DNA of 5,352 nt, taken from Halanaerobiaceae bacterium (GTDB lineage: Bacteria; Bacillota; Halanaerobiia; Halanaerobiales; Halarsenatibacteraceae). The stretch's first letter is position 1, and each line of letters begins with the position of its first letter. A program made the position numbers and the translations under genes. Positions 5,163 to 5,352 of this stretch are shown piece after piece. The DNA lies in NCBI GenBank assembly GCA_003554685.1, contig PWHA01000087.1, positions 1 through 5,352 on the forward strand, given 5' to 3'. The notes below the pieces were generated by a model that was not told where the DNA came from, did not search any database, and worked only from the letters and a program-made list of their open reading frames with translations.

Positions 5163-5352
5163 ATGAAGGAACAGGAGTATACTATACTGGAGGCCTTGAA
5201 GGTGCTTGAAAACCCGAGTCAGCGGAGGCTGGCGGAGGAGACAGATCTCTCTCTGGGCAAGGTAAATGCCATAATTAAGCGGCTGGTCAGCAGAGGGCTC
5301 TTACAGGTAGAAAGGCTCAATACCCGCCATTTTAAGTATATTCTGACCCCAG
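5163..5352 (+). CDS. Winged-helix regulator, resembling EPS-associated MarR family (3' end outside window)
   Basis: The first 63 residues are visible; the frame stays open to the right edge. The start ATG has a good ribosome binding site, GGAGAG at 5148-5153, with 9-nt spacing. The sequence is a winged helix-turn-helix: helix 1 at about 6-16, helix 2 at SQRRLAEET (19-27), a recognition helix in LSLGKVNAIIKRLVSRG (29-45), and a wing at LLQVERLNTRHFKYILTP (46-63). The LSLGKVN core is typical of the small MarR-type regulators found at the head of exopolysaccharide or lipopolysaccharide clusters. The same domain also occurs at the N-terminus of some sugar or choline nucleotidyltransferases, so the complete protein could be longer and enzymatic. 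The polysaccharide genes at the left of the window agree with an EPS role, but the 3 kb between them contains unrelated genes. Confidence 0.72.
   Translation, partial: MKEQEYTILEALKVLENPSQRRLAEETDLSLGKVNAIIKRLVSRGLLQVERLNTRHFKYILTP

Overview
The window looks like bacterial chromosome from a Gram-positive-type (Bacillota) anaerobe. The signs are strong purine-rich ribosome binding sites, genes packed on one strand, a Wzz / BY-kinase / PHP-phosphatase module of Bacillota type, and glutamate-rich proteins. A halophile of the Halanaerobia group would fit, but that is only an impression from protein composition. All genes seen are on the + strand.

Region 1 (1-2111) is the end of an exopolysaccharide phosphoregulatory operon. 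It holds the C-terminal part of a Wzz-type chain-length determinant / kinase modulator, a CpsD/CapB-type tyrosine autokinase with a C-terminal tyrosine cluster, and a CpsB/CapC-type PHP phosphatase that should reverse the phosphorylation. Gaps are 15 and 24 bp. No glycosyltransferase follows within the window.

Region 2 (2112-2642) is a self-contained small transcription unit. It has a plausible extended -10 promoter, a leader of about 105 nt with three stem-loops, a 60-codon gene of unrecognised family, and a strong intrinsic terminator. The protein carries two 15-residue blocks, each with three phenylalanines spaced exactly five residues apart.

Region 3 (2643-4761) holds a uroporphyrinogen-decarboxylase-fold protein and a GntR/HutC-family regulator with a UTRA domain, probably functionally linked. 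The coding sequence of the first gene clearly continues upstream of its first usable start codon, almost up to a dispersed repeat, so its 5' end may be damaged. The region ahead of gntR has three copies of a GCCTGAT half-site, two of them forming an inverted repeat, which suggests an operator.

Region 4 (4762-5352) begins with another copy of the dispersed repeat. About 350 bp of mostly AT-rich non-coding DNA follows, with small inverted repeats and a possible gene remnant. It ends with the start of a winged-helix regulator resembling the EPS-associated MarR family, so a second polysaccharide-related locus may begin at the right edge.

The strongest unexplained signals are the dispersed repeat (three copies, two of them 45 bp long and differing at two positions), the small FG-repeat protein with its structured leader, and the missing start of the URO-D-like gene.
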